NCBI RefSeq assembly: GCF_900101075.1
Contig: NZ_FNFY01000016.1
Location: forward strand, 1 to 59,668
Reading direction: 5' to 3'
DNA: 59,668 nt
Source: Lacicoccus qingdaonensis
GTDB taxonomy: Bacteria > Bacillota > Bacilli > Staphylococcales > Salinicoccaceae
This document shows positions 26,841-37,803 of this stretch, piece after piece (position 1 is the stretch's first letter; each line of letters opens with the position of its first letter). A program made the translations under genes and the position numbers. The notes beneath the pieces were generated by a model. The model did not search any database and was not told the DNA's origin. It saw only the letters and a program-made list of their open reading frames with translations.

Positions 26841-27285
26841 CTGTCTTTAATTTTGTTATTGCCGTATTCACTAATGAGTAGAACATTTCTGATGTAATGA
26901 TACCGAGTGCGATTGCACTGGCTATGAGCGCAGCTTCTATACCAAATGAAAATGCCAGCTGATAATCTTCCAGGACGACATTGCGCATCGCCTGGTAGGC
27001 CTTTCCGCCCGGGACGAGCGGGATGATGCCGCACGTGATGAATATGACGATCGGCATTTTCATATATCTTGAATTGAAAATCGATACTGCGGTGAGTACT
27101 ATACCGCCTGCAAAACTTGCCAGTATCTGGTTTACTTCAAAGCTGCTGAGTATATAGTAGACAATCCATCCGGCTGCACCGGTCAGGCCGCATTGCAACA
27201 AGGCCCTTCTCGGTGCATTGAACAATATGCCAAAACCCATGGAGGCAAAGAAACTTAAAATGAACTGATAGAGTAAAGTTAACAT
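26833..27285 (-). CDS. Threonine/serine exporter ThrE, C-terminal-type small subunit (DUF3815)
   Basis: A 150-residue membrane protein with four to five helices and 'CGIIPLVPGGKAYQAMRN', the hallmark of the ThrE_2 (DUF3815) half. In many Firmicutes ThrE is split into two genes; the DUF1212 half is the preceding gene, 12 bases upstream. Together they probably form an amino-acid exporter; the substrate is by family inference. Confidence 0.87.
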   Translation of the reverse strand: MLTLLYQFILSFFASMGFGILFNAPRRALLQCGLTGAAGWIVYYILSSFEVNQILASFAGGIVLTAVSIFNSRYMKMPIVIFITCGIIPLVPGGKAYQAMRNVVLEDYQLAFSFGIEAALIASAIALGIITSEMFYSLVNTAITKLKTGE

Positions 27286-27297
27286 CGAGCCGCCTCC

Positions 27298-28083
27298 TTA
27301 AATGAGCATGAATATCAATGCCACGCCTGCGCCGATGGCAAAAGCAGTGAGCATCGCTTCCGTTCCTTTCATTACGCCTGCAAGCAGGTGACCGCGGATC
27401 ATTTCCCGTATGGCATTGGTGATCAGTACGCCGGGAACGAGCGGCATGACAGCTGCAATGATTATCAGATCCATATTTAAACCGGGACCATACTGGACGT
27501 AAAGAAAAGATGTGACAGCTATAAAGAATGATGCGAAGAACTCTGTGAAGAATTTGACTCTTGTAAAGCGCAGAATACTTTCCATGATGAATACGCCGAG
27601 CGCCCCGCCGAATGCTGCTGCAGGCAGATCTGCAACCGATCCGTCAAACAACAGGAGAAACATGAAAGCCGTCATGCCTCCCGACAGCACCATCAGCCAG
27701 AAAGGGAAGACGAGTGCATCGTGTATCTTCTCGATTTTCCTGATCGCCGATTTGATCGGCAGTCCACGCGCGATGTCACGGGACAGATTATTGATGACAT
27801 CGACCATGCCGAGGTCGTTTGCCCGCTCATCTATGCGCACAGTCTGGGTCAGAGAGTGTTCATTCATGGAAAATATAATGACGGTGGGGGTGACAAAAAC
27901 CTGAGGATTGCTGATGCCGTATGTATTTGAAATGCGCATCATCGTATCCTCGATCCTGTAAGTTTCAGCACCGCTCTCGAGCAGCAGTTTGCCGCAGTTG
28001 ATGGCAACGAAGAAAACATCACGTACATAACTTTCCTTGAGACTGTCATCCGGCTCTTCAATGATTTCAATATCGTTCAGCAT
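27298..28083 (-). CDS. Threonine/serine exporter ThrE, N-terminal-type subunit (DUF1212)
   Basis: A 261-residue protein with a cytoplasmic domain ('LLESGAETYRIEDTM', 'FVTPTVI') and about five helices, ending with 'MPLVPGVLITNAIREMIRGHLL', the counterpart of the motif in the small subunit. First gene of a three-gene operon with the DUF3815 half and the glutaredoxin-like gene. Confidence 0.88.
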   Translation of the reverse strand: MLNDIEIIEEPDDSLKESYVRDVFFVAINCGKLLLESGAETYRIEDTMMRISNTYGISNPQVFVTPTVIIFSMNEHSLTQTVRIDERANDLGMVDVINNLSRDIARGLPIKSAIRKIEKIHDALVFPFWLMVLSGGMTAFMFLLLFDGSVADLPAAAFGGALGVFIMESILRFTRVKFFTEFFASFFIAVTSFLYVQYGPGLNMDLIIIAAVMPLVPGVLITNAIREMIRGHLLAGVMKGTEAMLTAFAIGAGVALIFMLI

Positions 28084-28125
28084 GTCATCACCCCGCCATA
28101 TTTATTATTGTCGGTAAATAAAAAA

Positions 28126-28197
28126 CGCCCCCAAAGAGAATCGAACTCCTATCTTAAGAACCGGAATCTTACGTGTTATCCATTACACCATGGGGGC
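28126..28197 (-). tRNA. tRNA-Arg (anticodon CCG)
   Basis: A 72-nt cloverleaf on the minus strand: acceptor GCCCCCA/TGGGGGC, D-stem GTGT/ACAC, anticodon stem TAAGA/TCTTA with loop TTCCGGT (anticodon CCG, reads CGG), T-stem AGGAG/CTCTT with loop TTCGATT. Discriminator G at 28126; CCA is not encoded. A T-run follows directly and may end transcription. Confidence 0.93.
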
Positions 28198-28284
28198 ATA
28201 CTTATACATTGTAACCTAAATGCGGTAATTAAAACATCATAATTGTATCAAATATTTATGACAATTTAAAGTTGGTTTCAATCC

Positions 28285-28314
28285 TTTGACCTTGTTTGAC
28301 TAATGTGATATAAA
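28285..28314 (+). promoter_or_regulatory. clpP promoter overlapped by a CtsR operator
   Basis: TTGACC (28286-28291), 17-bp spacer, TATAAA (28309-28314). The 17-bp sequence TTTGACCTTGTTTGACT (28285-28301) is the reverse complement of the CtsR heptad repeat (A/G)GTCAAANAN(A/G)GTCAAA and covers the -35, so CtsR should repress clpP until heat or protein stress. Confidence 0.92.
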
Positions 28315-28356
28315 TAAAACAGTAGCAAATTACAGATATTTATGGAGGTTAAAACT

Positions 28357-28947
28357 ATGAATCTAATACCTACAGTCATTGAACAGACAAATCGTGGAGA
28401 ACGGGCTTATGATATTTACAGCAGACTTTTAAAAGATAGAATCATAATGATTGGCAGCGGCATCGATGATAATGTTGCAAACTCGGTAGTGAGCCAGCTT
28501 TTATTCCTGCAGGCTCAAGACCCTGAGAAAGATATTTATCTTTATATCAACTCACCGGGCGGCAGTGTCACAGCAGGTATGGCCATTTATGACACGATCC
28601 AGCACATCAAGCCGGACGTTCAGACAATCTGTGTCGGCATGGCTGCATCAATGGGATCATTCCTGCTTGCAGCAGGCGCAAAAGGCAAACGCTTTGCACT
28701 GCCGAATGCTGAAGTGATGATTCACCAGCCGCTCGGCGGCGCACAGGGGCAGGCAACTGAAATTGAAATTGCTGCCAAACACATTTTAAGAACACGCGAA
28801 AAACTGAATAAGATCTTGTCAGAAAGAACCGGCCAGCCACTGGAAAAAATCGAGAAAGATACGGACCGCGACAACTTTATGACTGCTGCGGAAGCACAGG
28901 AATACGGTCTGATCGACGAAGTGATGGAACCGGAAAAAGTACAATAA
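28357..28947 (+). CDS. clpP: ATP-dependent Clp protease proteolytic subunit ClpP
   Basis: A 196-residue serine peptidase forming the ClpP tetradecamer that works with ClpX and ClpC. '[14 protein letters not shown]' holds the nucleophile Ser, '[16 protein letters not shown]' the His, and 'KDTDRDNFM' the Asp. Start 28357 follows GGAGGT; five in-frame codons upstream are discarded. Monocistronic under CtsR control. Confidence 0.98.
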   Translation: MNLIPTVIEQTNRGERAYDIYSRLLKDRIIMIGSGIDDNVANSVVSQLLFLQAQDPEKDIYLYINSPGGSVTAGMAIYDTIQHIKPDVQTICVGMAASMGSFLLAAGAKGKRFALPNAEVMIHQPLGGAQGQATEIEIAAKHILRTREKLNKILSERTGQPLEKIEKDTDRDNFMTAAEAQEYGLIDEVMEPEKVQ

Positions 28948-28960
28948 TATATTTTGATAC

Positions 28961-28998
28961 AGTGCTATATGTCAAAAAGGCATATAGCGCTTTTATTT
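28961..28998 (+). terminator. Terminator of clpP
   Basis: AGTGCTATATG (28961-28971) pairs with CATATAGCGCT (28981-28991), followed by a T-rich tail. Confidence 0.9.
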
Positions 28999-29049
28999 TA
29001 GTCATTTTTGGGTACAGTGTATAAAGGAATATAAGGAGGCCCTCCATAA

Positions 29050-29964
29050 ATGAATATATTGATTACCGGCGGAACAGGCCTGGTCGGTTCCCGTTTAGCA
29101 GAAGTTTTAGTCGAAGAACGCAATCACGTATATATTTTAAGCCGCAGCGAACATTCTGACGACCATCCTTTCATACATTATATAAAATATGATCCGGATG
29201 ATATCAACAACCTGAGCTGGGCAGATGAACTCCCTCTCAATGTGGATGCGGTCTACAACTTTGCAGGCGCTTCCCTGCAGAAAATGTGGACCGACCGCCA
29301 CAAGGAAGAAATAATGGATTCGAGAATCAATACAACGAAGATGCTTTACAACTGGGTAAAAAACAGTGACATCAAGCCGGACGTACTGGTCAATGCAAGC
29401 GCCGTCGGCTACTACCCGACCAGTGAAAGCGTCAGCTTCACCGAAGAGGACGAGTTCCAGCCGTCGAACTATCTCGCTTCAGTTGTAAACGCATGGGAAA
29501 AAGAAGCACTTAATTTTCAGGCGTTCGGGATGAGAGTCGTCCTCGCGCGCTTCGGCCTGGTGCTGGATAAAGACGAAGGTGTACTGCCGATGATGGCTCT
29601 GCCTTTCAAGTTCGGGGCCGGCGGGGATATCGGGACAGGCAAACAGTTTTACAGCTGGATCCATCTGGAAGACCTGATCAATTCCCTCCTCTATGTACTG
29701 GCCGTCGATGAGTTGGACGGTCCGGTCAATATGACATCACCGGTGCCGCTCAGGCAGGAACAGTTTGCAAAATACCTGGGAATGGCGCTCGGCAAGCCGA
29801 CAATCGTCAGGACGCCTGGGTTTTTATTCAAAACTGTTCTTGGCGACCAGTCGATTCTGATCATCCGGGGACAGAAAGTCATCCCTCAAAAACTGCTCGC
29901 GAACGATTTTAAATTCAACTACCCGACACTCGATCTCGCCCTCGATGATATTTACGGAGCATGA
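29050..29964 (+). CDS. TIGR01777-family NAD(P)-dependent epimerase/reductase (SDR39U-like)
   Basis: An extended short-chain dehydrogenase of 304 residues. The N-terminal 'ITGGTGLVGSRLAE' is the Rossmann nucleotide loop; 'NASAVGYYP' carries the Tyr position of the family; a C-terminal DUF1731-like segment ('VIPQKLLANDFKFNYPTLDLAL') is typical of TIGR01777 proteins. It follows clpP, as in staphylococci. Substrate unknown. Ribosome site AAGGAGG at 29034-29040. Confidence 0.88.
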   Translation: MNILITGGTGLVGSRLAEVLVEERNHVYILSRSEHSDDHPFIHYIKYDPDDINNLSWADELPLNVDAVYNFAGASLQKMWTDRHKEEIMDSRINTTKMLYNWVKNSDIKPDVLVNASAVGYYPTSESVSFTEEDEFQPSNYLASVVNAWEKEALNFQAFGMRVVLARFGLVLDKDEGVLPMMALPFKFGAGGDIGTGKQFYSWIHLEDLINSLLYVLAVDELDGPVNMTSPVPLRQEQFAKYLGMALGKPTIVRTPGFLFKTVLGDQSILIIRGQKVIPQKLLANDFKFNYPTLDLALDDIYGA

Positions 29965-29968
29965 CAAT

Positions 29969-30002
29969 AAAAACCGCCGACAACTATTGTCGGCGGTTTT
30001 TG
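29969..30002. terminator. Bidirectional terminator
   Basis: AAACCGCCGACAA and TTGTCGGCGGTTT form a 13-bp stem with a 3-nt loop and A/T runs on both sides, serving the converging epimerase and SurA-N lipoprotein genes. Confidence 0.9.
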
Positions 30003-30022
30003 TTTATCCAATTTGCGGTACT

Positions 30023-30823
30023 TTACAGATTCACAGTCACGTCGGCATCCTCACGCAGATCTTCTGAGAGACCCTGTGCCGCTTCTGCTTCTTTTTCTCT
30101 GACAAGCTGTTCCTCAATTTGAGGTTTTACATCTTCGAATGCCGGCGGTTCTGTTTCTTCGCCTTCACCTTCACTCTGCGCTTCTTCACGAGCAGCGATC
30201 TGCTCATCATAAGCTTCCTGGAGTTCTTCATCTGTCGGCTCGACGTCGCCGGCTTCTTCAGCAATCAGCCCTTCGACTTTCACCTGTTTTTCAAGCTCGG
30301 CTCTGATATCATCCTCTGACATGCCGCTCTCTTCCATTGCCGCAAAGAAGTCTTCTTCAGATTCCATGCCGTTTGCTTCGGTGATTTCAGAAATCATTGC
30401 ATCGACATCTTCTTCTGAAGCACTGATGTCACGGTTTTCAGCTTCCTGTATAAGTAATCTTTCTGAAACCATTCCGTCTGCAATCTGCTGCTTCAGTTCA
30501 TCTTCATTCACTTCTTCGCCGGTCATTTCCTGCATCATTGAAGCCTGCTGGAACTGACCTGTATATACTTGTTCGAATTCCTCTTTTGTGATTTCTTCGC
30601 CATTTACTTCAGCGACGACGTCAGGAACGTCTTCAAGATCCGGTTCCGGCATTTCAGGCGCTTCGCCGCCTTCGGCACCTTCAGATGCCTGGCCCTCTTC
30701 GGCAGTCTGTGATTCACCATTTTCTGCACCTTCTCCGTTTTCACCTTCTGCCGACTCGTCGCCACATGCGGATACTGCAAGCATCGTGGCAGCGAGTGAT
30801 ATCATCGTTAACCATTTTTTCAT
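30023..30823 (-). CDS. SurA_N-domain lipoprotein, PrsA-like without a PPIase domain
   Basis: A lipoprotein of 266 residues: signal peptide ending 'LAVSAC' (Cys20 lipidated), an acidic Glu/Gly/Ala linker of about 50 residues, then a helical SurA N-terminal chaperone domain ('VVAEVNGEEITKEEFEQVY', 'DGMVSERLLIQEAENR'). The parvulin insert found in PrsA is absent. It probably assists folding of exported proteins outside the membrane. It lies alone between two terminators. Confidence 0.83.
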   Translation of the reverse strand: MKKWLTMISLAATMLAVSACGDESAEGENGEGAENGESQTAEEGQASEGAEGGEAPEMPEPDLEDVPDVVAEVNGEEITKEEFEQVYTGQFQQASMMQEMTGEEVNEDELKQQIADGMVSERLLIQEAENRDISASEEDVDAMISEITEANGMESEEDFFAAMEESGMSEDDIRAELEKQVKVEGLIAEEAGDVEPTDEELQEAYDEQIAAREEAQSEGEGEETEPPAFEDVKPQIEEQLVREKEAEAAQGLSEDLREDADVTVNL

Positions 30824-30947
30824 ATCTTAAATTACCTCCATGTCGTTATAGTCCGTCATTCTACTCCTGTAACTATTAAATTTCAATTTAAAGCCGGCTC
30901 AAACTGTCGACTTTTTTCAATGTTTGACCATTCAGTGACAAATAAAA

Positions 30948-30971
30948 CCCGGCAAGTCTGTGCTCACCGGG
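30948..30971 (-). terminator. Terminator of the rapZ-yvcK-whiA operon
   Basis: CCCGG (30948-30952) pairs with CCGGG (30967-30971); TTTTATTTG follows on the minus strand. It lies just past the whiA stop. Confidence 0.8.
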
Positions 30972-30989
30972 AATGATTGAATGCAGTCA

Positions 30990-31934
30990 TTAAAATTCCA
31001 TCACTTCTCCGCCTTTGATTTTCTCTGCTATGGTATCCAGCTTTCTCAGACGGTGGTTGACACCGGACTTTGAAATCGGGCCGGTCGACAGCATTTCACC
31101 GAGCTCTTTCAAAGAGACATCCTGATGCTCGACCCGGAGCCTCGCTATTTCCTGAAGTCTTTCCGGCAGTTCGCCGATGCCTATTTCATCATCAATCAGC
31201 TGAATATTTTCCACCTGGCGCATCGCTGCGCTGACGGTTTTGTTCAAATTGGCCGTTTCGCAGTTGACCAGCCTGTTTACGGAGTTTCTCATATCACGGA
31301 CGATACGTACATCTTCGAATTTCAGAAGTGCCTGATAGCCGCCGATCAGACTTAAAAATTCGGCGATTTTCTCTGCACCTTTCAAGTAAGTGATATATCC
31401 GCGTTTACGCTCAATATATTTCGCATTCAGATCATAGCCGTTCATCAGCTCTGTCAACACCTTTGCATGTTCTTCATACAATGATGCAATTTCCAGATGG
31501 TAGGCCGATGTTTCCGGATTGTTGACCGAACCGCCTGCCAAAAATGCGCCGCGCAAATAGCTGCGTATACAGCAGTCACTATTCTTGATCTCATCATTGA
31601 TGTCATTTGTAATCATGTCGTCTTTGATGATATTAAGATCTGAAAGCATCTTATGCGTATCTTTCTTGACCCTGCTTATATAGACATTGTTCTTTTTCAG
31701 CTTCATCTTTCTGCGTACGAGCAGTTCGATATCAACGCCGTACAGGTTTTTTATCAACGAAAAGATCCTGCGCGCTATCGCCGCATTTTCCGTCTGAACG
31801 CTGATTACCCAGTCGCCGTTAAAAAAGCTTAATGCACCATTCATCTTTATGAGGGCAGACAGTTCACTTTTCTGACAGCTTGTATCGACGTCCACACGCG
31901 TAAGTTCATTTTTCATATCTGATGCAAATGACAT
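30990..31934 (-). CDS. whiA: WhiA family DNA-binding protein
   Basis: A 314-residue protein with a LAGLIDADG-homing-endonuclease-like N-terminal domain ('[19 protein letters not shown]') lacking nuclease residues, and a C-terminal helix-turn-helix ('[22 protein letters not shown]'). In Firmicutes it is linked to chromosome segregation and division. Third gene of rapZ-yvcK-whiA, ten bases after yvcK. Confidence 0.96.
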   Translation of the reverse strand: MSFASDMKNELTRVDVDTSCQKSELSALIKMNGALSFFNGDWVISVQTENAAIARRIFSLIKNLYGVDIELLVRRKMKLKKNNVYISRVKKDTHKMLSDLNIIKDDMITNDINDEIKNSDCCIRSYLRGAFLAGGSVNNPETSAYHLEIASLYEEHAKVLTELMNGYDLNAKYIERKRGYITYLKGAEKIAEFLSLIGGYQALLKFEDVRIVRDMRNSVNRLVNCETANLNKTVSAAMRQVENIQLIDDEIGIGELPERLQEIARLRVEHQDVSLKELGEMLSTGPISKSGVNHRLRKLDTIAEKIKGGEVMEF

Positions 31935-31944
31935 TTCATCAACC

Positions 31945-32940
31945 CTAACTTTGATCTTTGTTCAAACGATATTGCAGTGTACTGATTTCGGTCAGCGCAA
32001 TATCATAAATGATTTCCGCAATCACATCATTATTATGTCTGACTGCACCGTCTTTGTCGACGCTCACCAGGTCGTCCCTGGTCAGTATGGATACGCCCAT
32101 TTCATCCAGCTGATCTTTGTCGCTCGTCACGACGGTCATGCCGTTTTCCTTGTAATAATCGGAAATATCGGAAGTGATATTCCTTTCATTCTGGACAATA
32201 TAGTCAAACACATTTTGTCCGATATGTTTGTTGATCGCTGTTAAATGATCAGTTGCAGTATAGCCGATCGTTTCACCGACCTGCGTCATAATGTTTGATA
32301 TATATACTTTCGTTCCTTCGGAGTGGATCAGTGCTTCCCTCATCCCCGAAGGCAGGAGGTTCGGAATGATGCTTGTATACAGACTGCCCGGTCCGAGCAC
32401 AATGACATCCGCTTCTTCGATTGCCTCGATCGCTTCCGGTGTCGCTATCGTATCTTTCGGCAATAAAAACACTTCGGAAATTTTCTGCTGCACTTTTGGT
32501 ATATAGCTTTCACCGATGATGATCGAATCATCATGCATGCGGGCAGCAAGCTTCGGGCTGATGTTCGTCGAAGGAATCACTGTCCCCCGGACGTTCAGAA
32601 TGTCACTCAGTTCCTCGACTGCCAGTGCGAAATCGCCTGTCATGTCATACATTGCCGCAAGCATCAGGTTGCCAAGGGAATGGCCGCTGATCTCATTCTT
32701 TTTAAACCTGTATTTAAACAGGCTTTCAAGTTTCGACTCCATGTCTGACAGGGCAGACATCACATTTCTGATATCCCCCGGTGCCGGCATGTCGATCTGG
32801 TCACGGATAATTCCTGTGGAACCGCCGTCGTCTGCTACAGAGACGACCGCAGAGATTTCGACAGGATATTGTTTTAAGCCGCGCGCCAATACACTGAGTC
32901 CCGTCCCGCCGCCGATAATCGTCACTCTAACTTTCTTCAT
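31945..32940 (-). CDS. yvcK: Gluconeogenesis factor / YvcK (CofD-like) protein
   Basis: A 331-residue CofD-fold protein that binds UDP-sugars and supports cell-wall synthesis and growth on gluconeogenic carbon. '[16 protein letters not shown]', '[12 protein letters not shown]', '[10 protein letters not shown]' and '[11 protein letters not shown]' are family signatures. ATG 32940 after AAGGTG is preferred over the GTG at 32949. It overlaps the end of rapZ by 14 bases. Confidence 0.95.
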   Translation of the reverse strand: MKKVRVTIIGGGTGLSVLARGLKQYPVEISAVVSVADDGGSTGIIRDQIDMPAPGDIRNVMSALSDMESKLESLFKYRFKKNEISGHSLGNLMLAAMYDMTGDFALAVEELSDILNVRGTVIPSTNISPKLAARMHDDSIIIGESYIPKVQQKISEVFLLPKDTIATPEAIEAIEEADVIVLGPGSLYTSIIPNLLPSGMREALIHSEGTKVYISNIMTQVGETIGYTATDHLTAINKHIGQNVFDYIVQNERNITSDISDYYKENGMTVVTSDKDQLDEMGVSILTRDDLVSVDKDGAVRHNNDVIAEIIYDIALTEISTLQYRLNKDQS

Positions 32941-33820
32941 GTTTAGCACCTTCTATAAAAGCATCACGGTGTTTCGCTTTTATTTTAAAATCAAAATAAT
33001 CGGTCAGATCTCTGCTCAGACGTTCTGCCAGAGCTACAGAACGGTGCTGCCCGCCTGTACATCCGATGCCGATGACCAGCTGGGATTTACCTTCTTTCAA
33101 ATATTGCGGAAGAAGGTAACGCATCATGTCCAATAATTTCGTGTAGAAAATATTCGTTTCCTTGGAGCTCATCACATAGTCATAGACCGGCTGATCGAGC
33201 CCTGTGAAAGGCTGAAGGTCACTGATATAATGCGGATTCGGCAGGAACCTCACATCAAACAGAAGGTCGGAATCGATCGGCACACCGTGCTTGAACCCGA
33301 AGCTCAGCACATTGACGTGGAAGCCGCTCTCACCGTCTCCTGTAATTTCTTCAAACATTTTGGAGCGGAGCTCTTTCGGCTTGAGTTCCGTCGTATCGAT
33401 AAGGATATCCGCCCTGTATTTCAGCTCATCAAGCAGCGCCCTCTCTTTTTTTATCGCCTGCAGCACGTTCATCCCGTGATCCAGAGGATGTGAGCGTCTC
33501 GTCTCTTTATAACGCGCCACCAGTTTTTCATCAGTCGTATCCAAAAAGATGATTTTGAGTTCGATTTTGTCGTTGGCAATGATCTTTTCCAGTTCTGATA
33601 CAAGCGTATCGAAAAGTTCTTTGCCTCTTAGATCAATGCCGAGTCCGACATTGTCCATTCTGCCATCCGTTGTTTCCATCAAGTCTGCTATTTTGGGTAT
33701 CAGAATCGGCGGTAAATTATCGATACAGAAAATATCCATATCTTCCAGTGCTTCCAGTGCGACCGATTTACCTGCGCCGCTCATACCCGTTAGAATGATT
33801 AAATTCTTCAATGGCTCCAC
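32927..33820 (-). CDS. rapZ: RNase adapter protein RapZ / YvcJ nucleotide-binding protein
   Basis: A 297-residue P-loop protein (Walker A 'GMSGAGKS') with the C-terminal 'IGIGCTGGQHRSVALAERL' block that defines RapZ/YvcJ. In E. coli RapZ controls GlmZ decay; in Bacillus YvcJ is linked to competence, so the exact role here is open. GTG start at 33820 with a weak ribosome site. First gene of the operon. Confidence 0.95.
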   Translation of the reverse strand: MEPLKNLIILTGMSGAGKSVALEALEDMDIFCIDNLPPILIPKIADLMETTDGRMDNVGLGIDLRGKELFDTLVSELEKIIANDKIELKIIFLDTTDEKLVARYKETRRSHPLDHGMNVLQAIKKERALLDELKYRADILIDTTELKPKELRSKMFEEITGDGESGFHVNVLSFGFKHGVPIDSDLLFDVRFLPNPHYISDLQPFTGLDQPVYDYVMSSKETNIFYTKLLDMMRYLLPQYLKEGKSQLVIGIGCTGGQHRSVALAERLSRDLTDYFDFKIKAKHRDAFIEGAKHEES

Positions 33821-33889
33821 ATCCCGTTCATATTATTACCTTTATTTTACATCATAAATGGGTCGAACTAAAGTTAATGGCAATATACT

Positions 33890-33918
33890 ATAATACCAAA
33901 ATTGATTACTTTTTACAA
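33890..33918 (-). promoter_or_regulatory. Promoter of rapZ-yvcK-whiA
   Basis: On the minus strand TTGTAA (33913-33918), 17-bp spacer, TATTAT (33890-33895). Confidence 0.65.
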
Positions 33919-33950
33919 CGGTCCGCACTCGCATTCTGTCACATTAAAAA

Positions 33951-33977
33951 GAAGACAAAATGTCAAATTTTGTCTTC
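33951..33977 (-). terminator. Terminator of trxB
   Basis: GAAGACAAAA (33951-33960) pairs with TTTTGTCTTC (33968-33977); TTTTTAATG follows on the minus strand. Confidence 0.9.
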
Positions 33978-33986
33978 TGAAAGTCA

Positions 33987-34937
<951 letters not shown>

Positions 34938-35001
34938 CTATTATAGACGCTCTTCCTAAATCACATCACTCACATTATAAGCGTTAATAATTCACTTTAC
35001 A

Positions 35002-36423
35002 TCAAATTTGCTTAATGATATCAATGGCCTTGTTCAGCCGGTACGATGTAATCTCAAATTGCTCGGTCATCGCTTTTTTCGTTATTTTTCTGCCTTTCGG
35101 ATACAGGTACAATGTCGCCGCAACGAGAGATGGAACATCTTCATATTCTTTGATTTTTTCATACAGCAGATGGAATGTATCGATCCACTGCAGACGGTCT
35201 TCCTCATTCTCATATCCGACCGCCCTCAATATTTCCAGGCCATTATGCATTTTACCCAGCCTGACCAGTTTAACACCCTGGAACAGAAATGTAACATATA
35301 ATTTTTCGTAGTCATCCAGCTGTTCAATAGTATCCCACACCGGATGGCCGAGTACCGCATCTTTCGGCTTGATCAGACTGATCCTGTAAAGGCCGAGCAG
35401 CCGTATATGAACATCATCGTCATGCAGATGCATATGCGCAATATCTGATATCAGATCATGCGCCTCCTCTTTCTTCCATGGACTGTACATTTCACTCACC
35501 TTATGGAAATTCTGCATCTTGTCCCAGAACATTTCCGCCTGCGGAACATTTCCGATATGGTAGCTTGCATGGCTCAAGGCATGCAGCAGCTGGAAACTGA
35601 TGAACTGCTGGCTTTTATACAGGGGGAACAACAGCTCATATGACCGGTTGTATTGTTTGAGGAAATTCAGTACGAGGCCGACTTTAAATCTGGAGTCGTC
35701 ATCCAGAGGTTCAACAACTTCCAGTTTTTTTAAATATGACTCATATTCCGACTGCTGCCCTGTGTGGTAGTAAAGCAGCGTCAGATGACTTAAAGCGTGC
35801 ATATCAGTTTTATTTTCCTTAAGCAGCGTATCCAAAATTTCATAAGCCTCATCAAACTTGTTTAAAAATAAATACGCCATCGCTCTCAAGTTTCTGAACG
35901 TTCTTTCTTCCTGCAGACCGACCGGTAACATCGATAAATATTCAAGTGCTTCATCTATGCGCGCATTCATGAAAAGATGCTGGAATATATGATGGCTGAC
36001 GAATCGTTCCGATTCCTTCTCGACTTCTTCCTCGTCCTCGATGGCCAGATCAAACATCTTTTCCAGCTCTTCATCATATCCCGCTTCCGGAAAATGCTTC
36101 GCATACTCTACTCCAAATAAGAAAGATTTGTTCGGATCGTTTGTTATGACAAACAACTGGCTGAGTATAAAATAAAATTCAGCATCATATTGATGCTGAA
36201 TGAATTTATTGATCAGTAAATATTCAGCTTCAGCCTGCCGTCCATTTTCAGCTAACAAATACACATATTGTGACAAATAAGCTAAATTATTATTATCTAT
36301 ATCATATGCTCTTTCAAAGCTTTTGAGAGCATCTCTCTTCTTTTTCTGCTCTATTCTCTTTAATCCCTGATTGAAGTAAAATGAACCACTTTGATTGAAG
36401 GGTATAACTTTTCTTTCAGACAT
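35002..36423 (-). CDS. Tetratricopeptide-repeat protein
   Basis: A soluble 473-residue protein made of helical pairs. TPR-like units are clearest at the N-terminus ('FYFNQGLKRIEQKKKRDALKSFERAYDID') and in the 190-260 region. No signal peptide or catalytic motif. It resembles YvcD of Bacillus, encoded in the same region between trxB and lgt. Function unknown, probably a scaffold. It starts one base after the stop of the acyltransferase gene. Confidence 0.88.
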   Translation of the reverse strand: MSERKVIPFNQSGSFYFNQGLKRIEQKKKRDALKSFERAYDIDNNNLAYLSQYVYLLAENGRQAEAEYLLINKFIQHQYDAEFYFILSQLFVITNDPNKSFLFGVEYAKHFPEAGYDEELEKMFDLAIEDEEEVEKESERFVSHHIFQHLFMNARIDEALEYLSMLPVGLQEERTFRNLRAMAYLFLNKFDEAYEILDTLLKENKTDMHALSHLTLLYYHTGQQSEYESYLKKLEVVEPLDDDSRFKVGLVLNFLKQYNRSYELLFPLYKSQQFISFQLLHALSHASYHIGNVPQAEMFWDKMQNFHKVSEMYSPWKKEEAHDLISDIAHMHLHDDDVHIRLLGLYRISLIKPKDAVLGHPVWDTIEQLDDYEKLYVTFLFQGVKLVRLGKMHNGLEILRAVGYENEEDRLQWIDTFHLLYEKIKEYEDVPSLVAATLYLYPKGRKITKKAMTEQFEITSYRLNKAIDIIKQI

Positions 36424-36424
36424 T

Positions 36425-36904
36425 TTATCTGCTCCTTATCACAAGTGGATTCCCATGACAGCTCGAATTATCGGGGATATCCTTGGACACGACGGCGCCG
36501 GCACCGACAGTCACATTGCTGCCGATGGTCACACCGGGCAATACTGTGACGTTGGCGCCGATCATCGTGTTTTCCCCGATATGAACGTCTCCAAGCCTGT
36601 ATTCATCAACTAAATATTCATGGGTCAATATTACAGTATTATAACCGATTATGCTGTTCTTTCCAATGTGTATCTTCTCCGGATGCATCAGGTCCGGCAT
36701 CGCCTTGTAGGCAAAAGAAACTTTTTCGGCCAATTCCATCTTCAAAAATTTGCGGTACAAAAAATGTTTCAATTTTGTAGACGGTGAAAAACGGCCGATT
36801 TCTATGAAAATAAAGTTCCTGGCAACTTTGAATATGGAGACCGTGCTGTATAGATTCCACAGCGGGTTATACTTTCCAACTTTGTACCGGGTTGTATTTC
36901 TCAT
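36425..36904 (-). CDS. Hexapeptide-repeat acyltransferase
   Basis: A 159-residue left-handed beta-helix protein: 'IHIGKNSIIGYNTVILTHEY', 'VHIGENTMIGANVTVLPGVT' and 'IGSNVTVGAGAVVSKDIPDN' are hexapeptide repeats, with a CoA-binding tail 'HGNPLVIR'. It resembles YvoF-type O-acetyltransferases next to lgt. Acceptor unknown; a wall or sugar target is a guess. Two bases separate it from lgt, so it belongs to the hprK-lgt operon. Confidence 0.87.
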   Translation of the reverse strand: MRNTTRYKVGKYNPLWNLYSTVSIFKVARNFIFIEIGRFSPSTKLKHFLYRKFLKMELAEKVSFAYKAMPDLMHPEKIHIGKNSIIGYNTVILTHEYLVDEYRLGDVHIGENTMIGANVTVLPGVTIGSNVTVGAGAVVSKDIPDNSSCHGNPLVIRSR

Positions 36905-36906
36905 GA

Positions 36907-37803
36907 TTATTTCTTCCTTTTGTGTTTCTTATTTACAGGTCTGCCTTTGGTTTTCGACTGCTTTTTCCGGCGTTTGTTATCCGGATCATAGACACCGTCA
37001 ACATTGCCGTACTTCGGCAGATTGTAGTTTCTGCTGCGGTAGATCCAGATTGCTGCAGCGACGATCACCGTGATGATCGATATGACCTGCGCCGTCCGGA
37101 GTGCATCCCCGATCATCAGACTGTCGGTACGCATGCCCTCGATGAAGAATCGTCCGATGGAGTAGTAAAATAAATAGAGCAGCATAGTCTGTCCGATTTT
37201 AAGTTTCGGTCTGAGCAGCATCAGTATGATGAAGCCGATGATATTCCATACCGACTCATACAAAAATGTCGGATGATAATATGCCCCGTCTATGTACATC
37301 TGATTGATGATGAACTCGGGAAGCATGAGAGACTCGAGAAAGTTTCTCGTCACTTCGCCGCCATGAGCTTCCTGGTTCATGAAGTTCCCCCATCTGCCGA
37401 TGGCCTGACCCAGAATCAGACTGGGTATGGCGATGTCGGCCACCTGGAAGAAGCTCAGATTATTTTTGTAACAGTAGACCAGCCCTGCCAGAATACCGCC
37501 GATAATTCCGCCATGGATGGCCATTCCGCCCTCGTTGACCATTATGATCGAAATCGGGTCCTGGAGATAGTAATCCAGGTTGAAGAATACGTAGTAAAGT
37601 CTTGCGCCGATCAGCGAGGCCAGAATGATATAAAACATCAGATCGATGAACATCCCTTCAGGCATGTTCTTTTTAACGGCTTCCCTGTTGGCGATCAAAA
37701 ACCCGAGCAGCATGCCGAACGCGATGATGACGCCGTACCATCTGAGGTCGATCGGTCCGAGGGAGATGATTACCGGGTCAAGCGGTTGTATATTAAATAT
37801 CAT
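36907..37803 (-). CDS. lgt: Prolipoprotein diacylglyceryl transferase
   Basis: A seven-helix membrane enzyme of 298 residues that adds diacylglycerol to lipobox cysteines. '[12 protein letters not shown]' and '[14 protein letters not shown]' are the catalytic signatures. A Lys/Arg-rich tail of about 30 residues is longer than usual. It lies in hprK-lgt order, overlapping hprK by 11 bases, and would modify the lipoproteins encoded at 5846, 8534, 9519 and 30023. Confidence 0.97.
   Translation of the reverse strand: MIFNIQPLDPVIISLGPIDLRWYGVIIAFGMLLGFLIANREAVKKNMPEGMFIDLMFYIILASLIGARLYYVFFNLDYYLQDPISIIMVNEGGMAIHGGIIGGILAGLVYCYKNNLSFFQVADIAIPSLILGQAIGRWGNFMNQEAHGGEVTRNFLESLMLPEFIINQMYIDGAYYHPTFLYESVWNIIGFIILMLLRPKLKIGQTMLLYLFYYSIGRFFIEGMRTDSLMIGDALRTAQVISIITVIVAAAIWIYRSRNYNLPKYGNVDGVYDPDNKRRKKQSKTKGRPVNKKHKRKK

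Noticed and set aside
32947-32949. GTG start for yvcK
   Set aside because: ATG at 32940 is better spaced from AAGGTG and gives the usual N-terminus.
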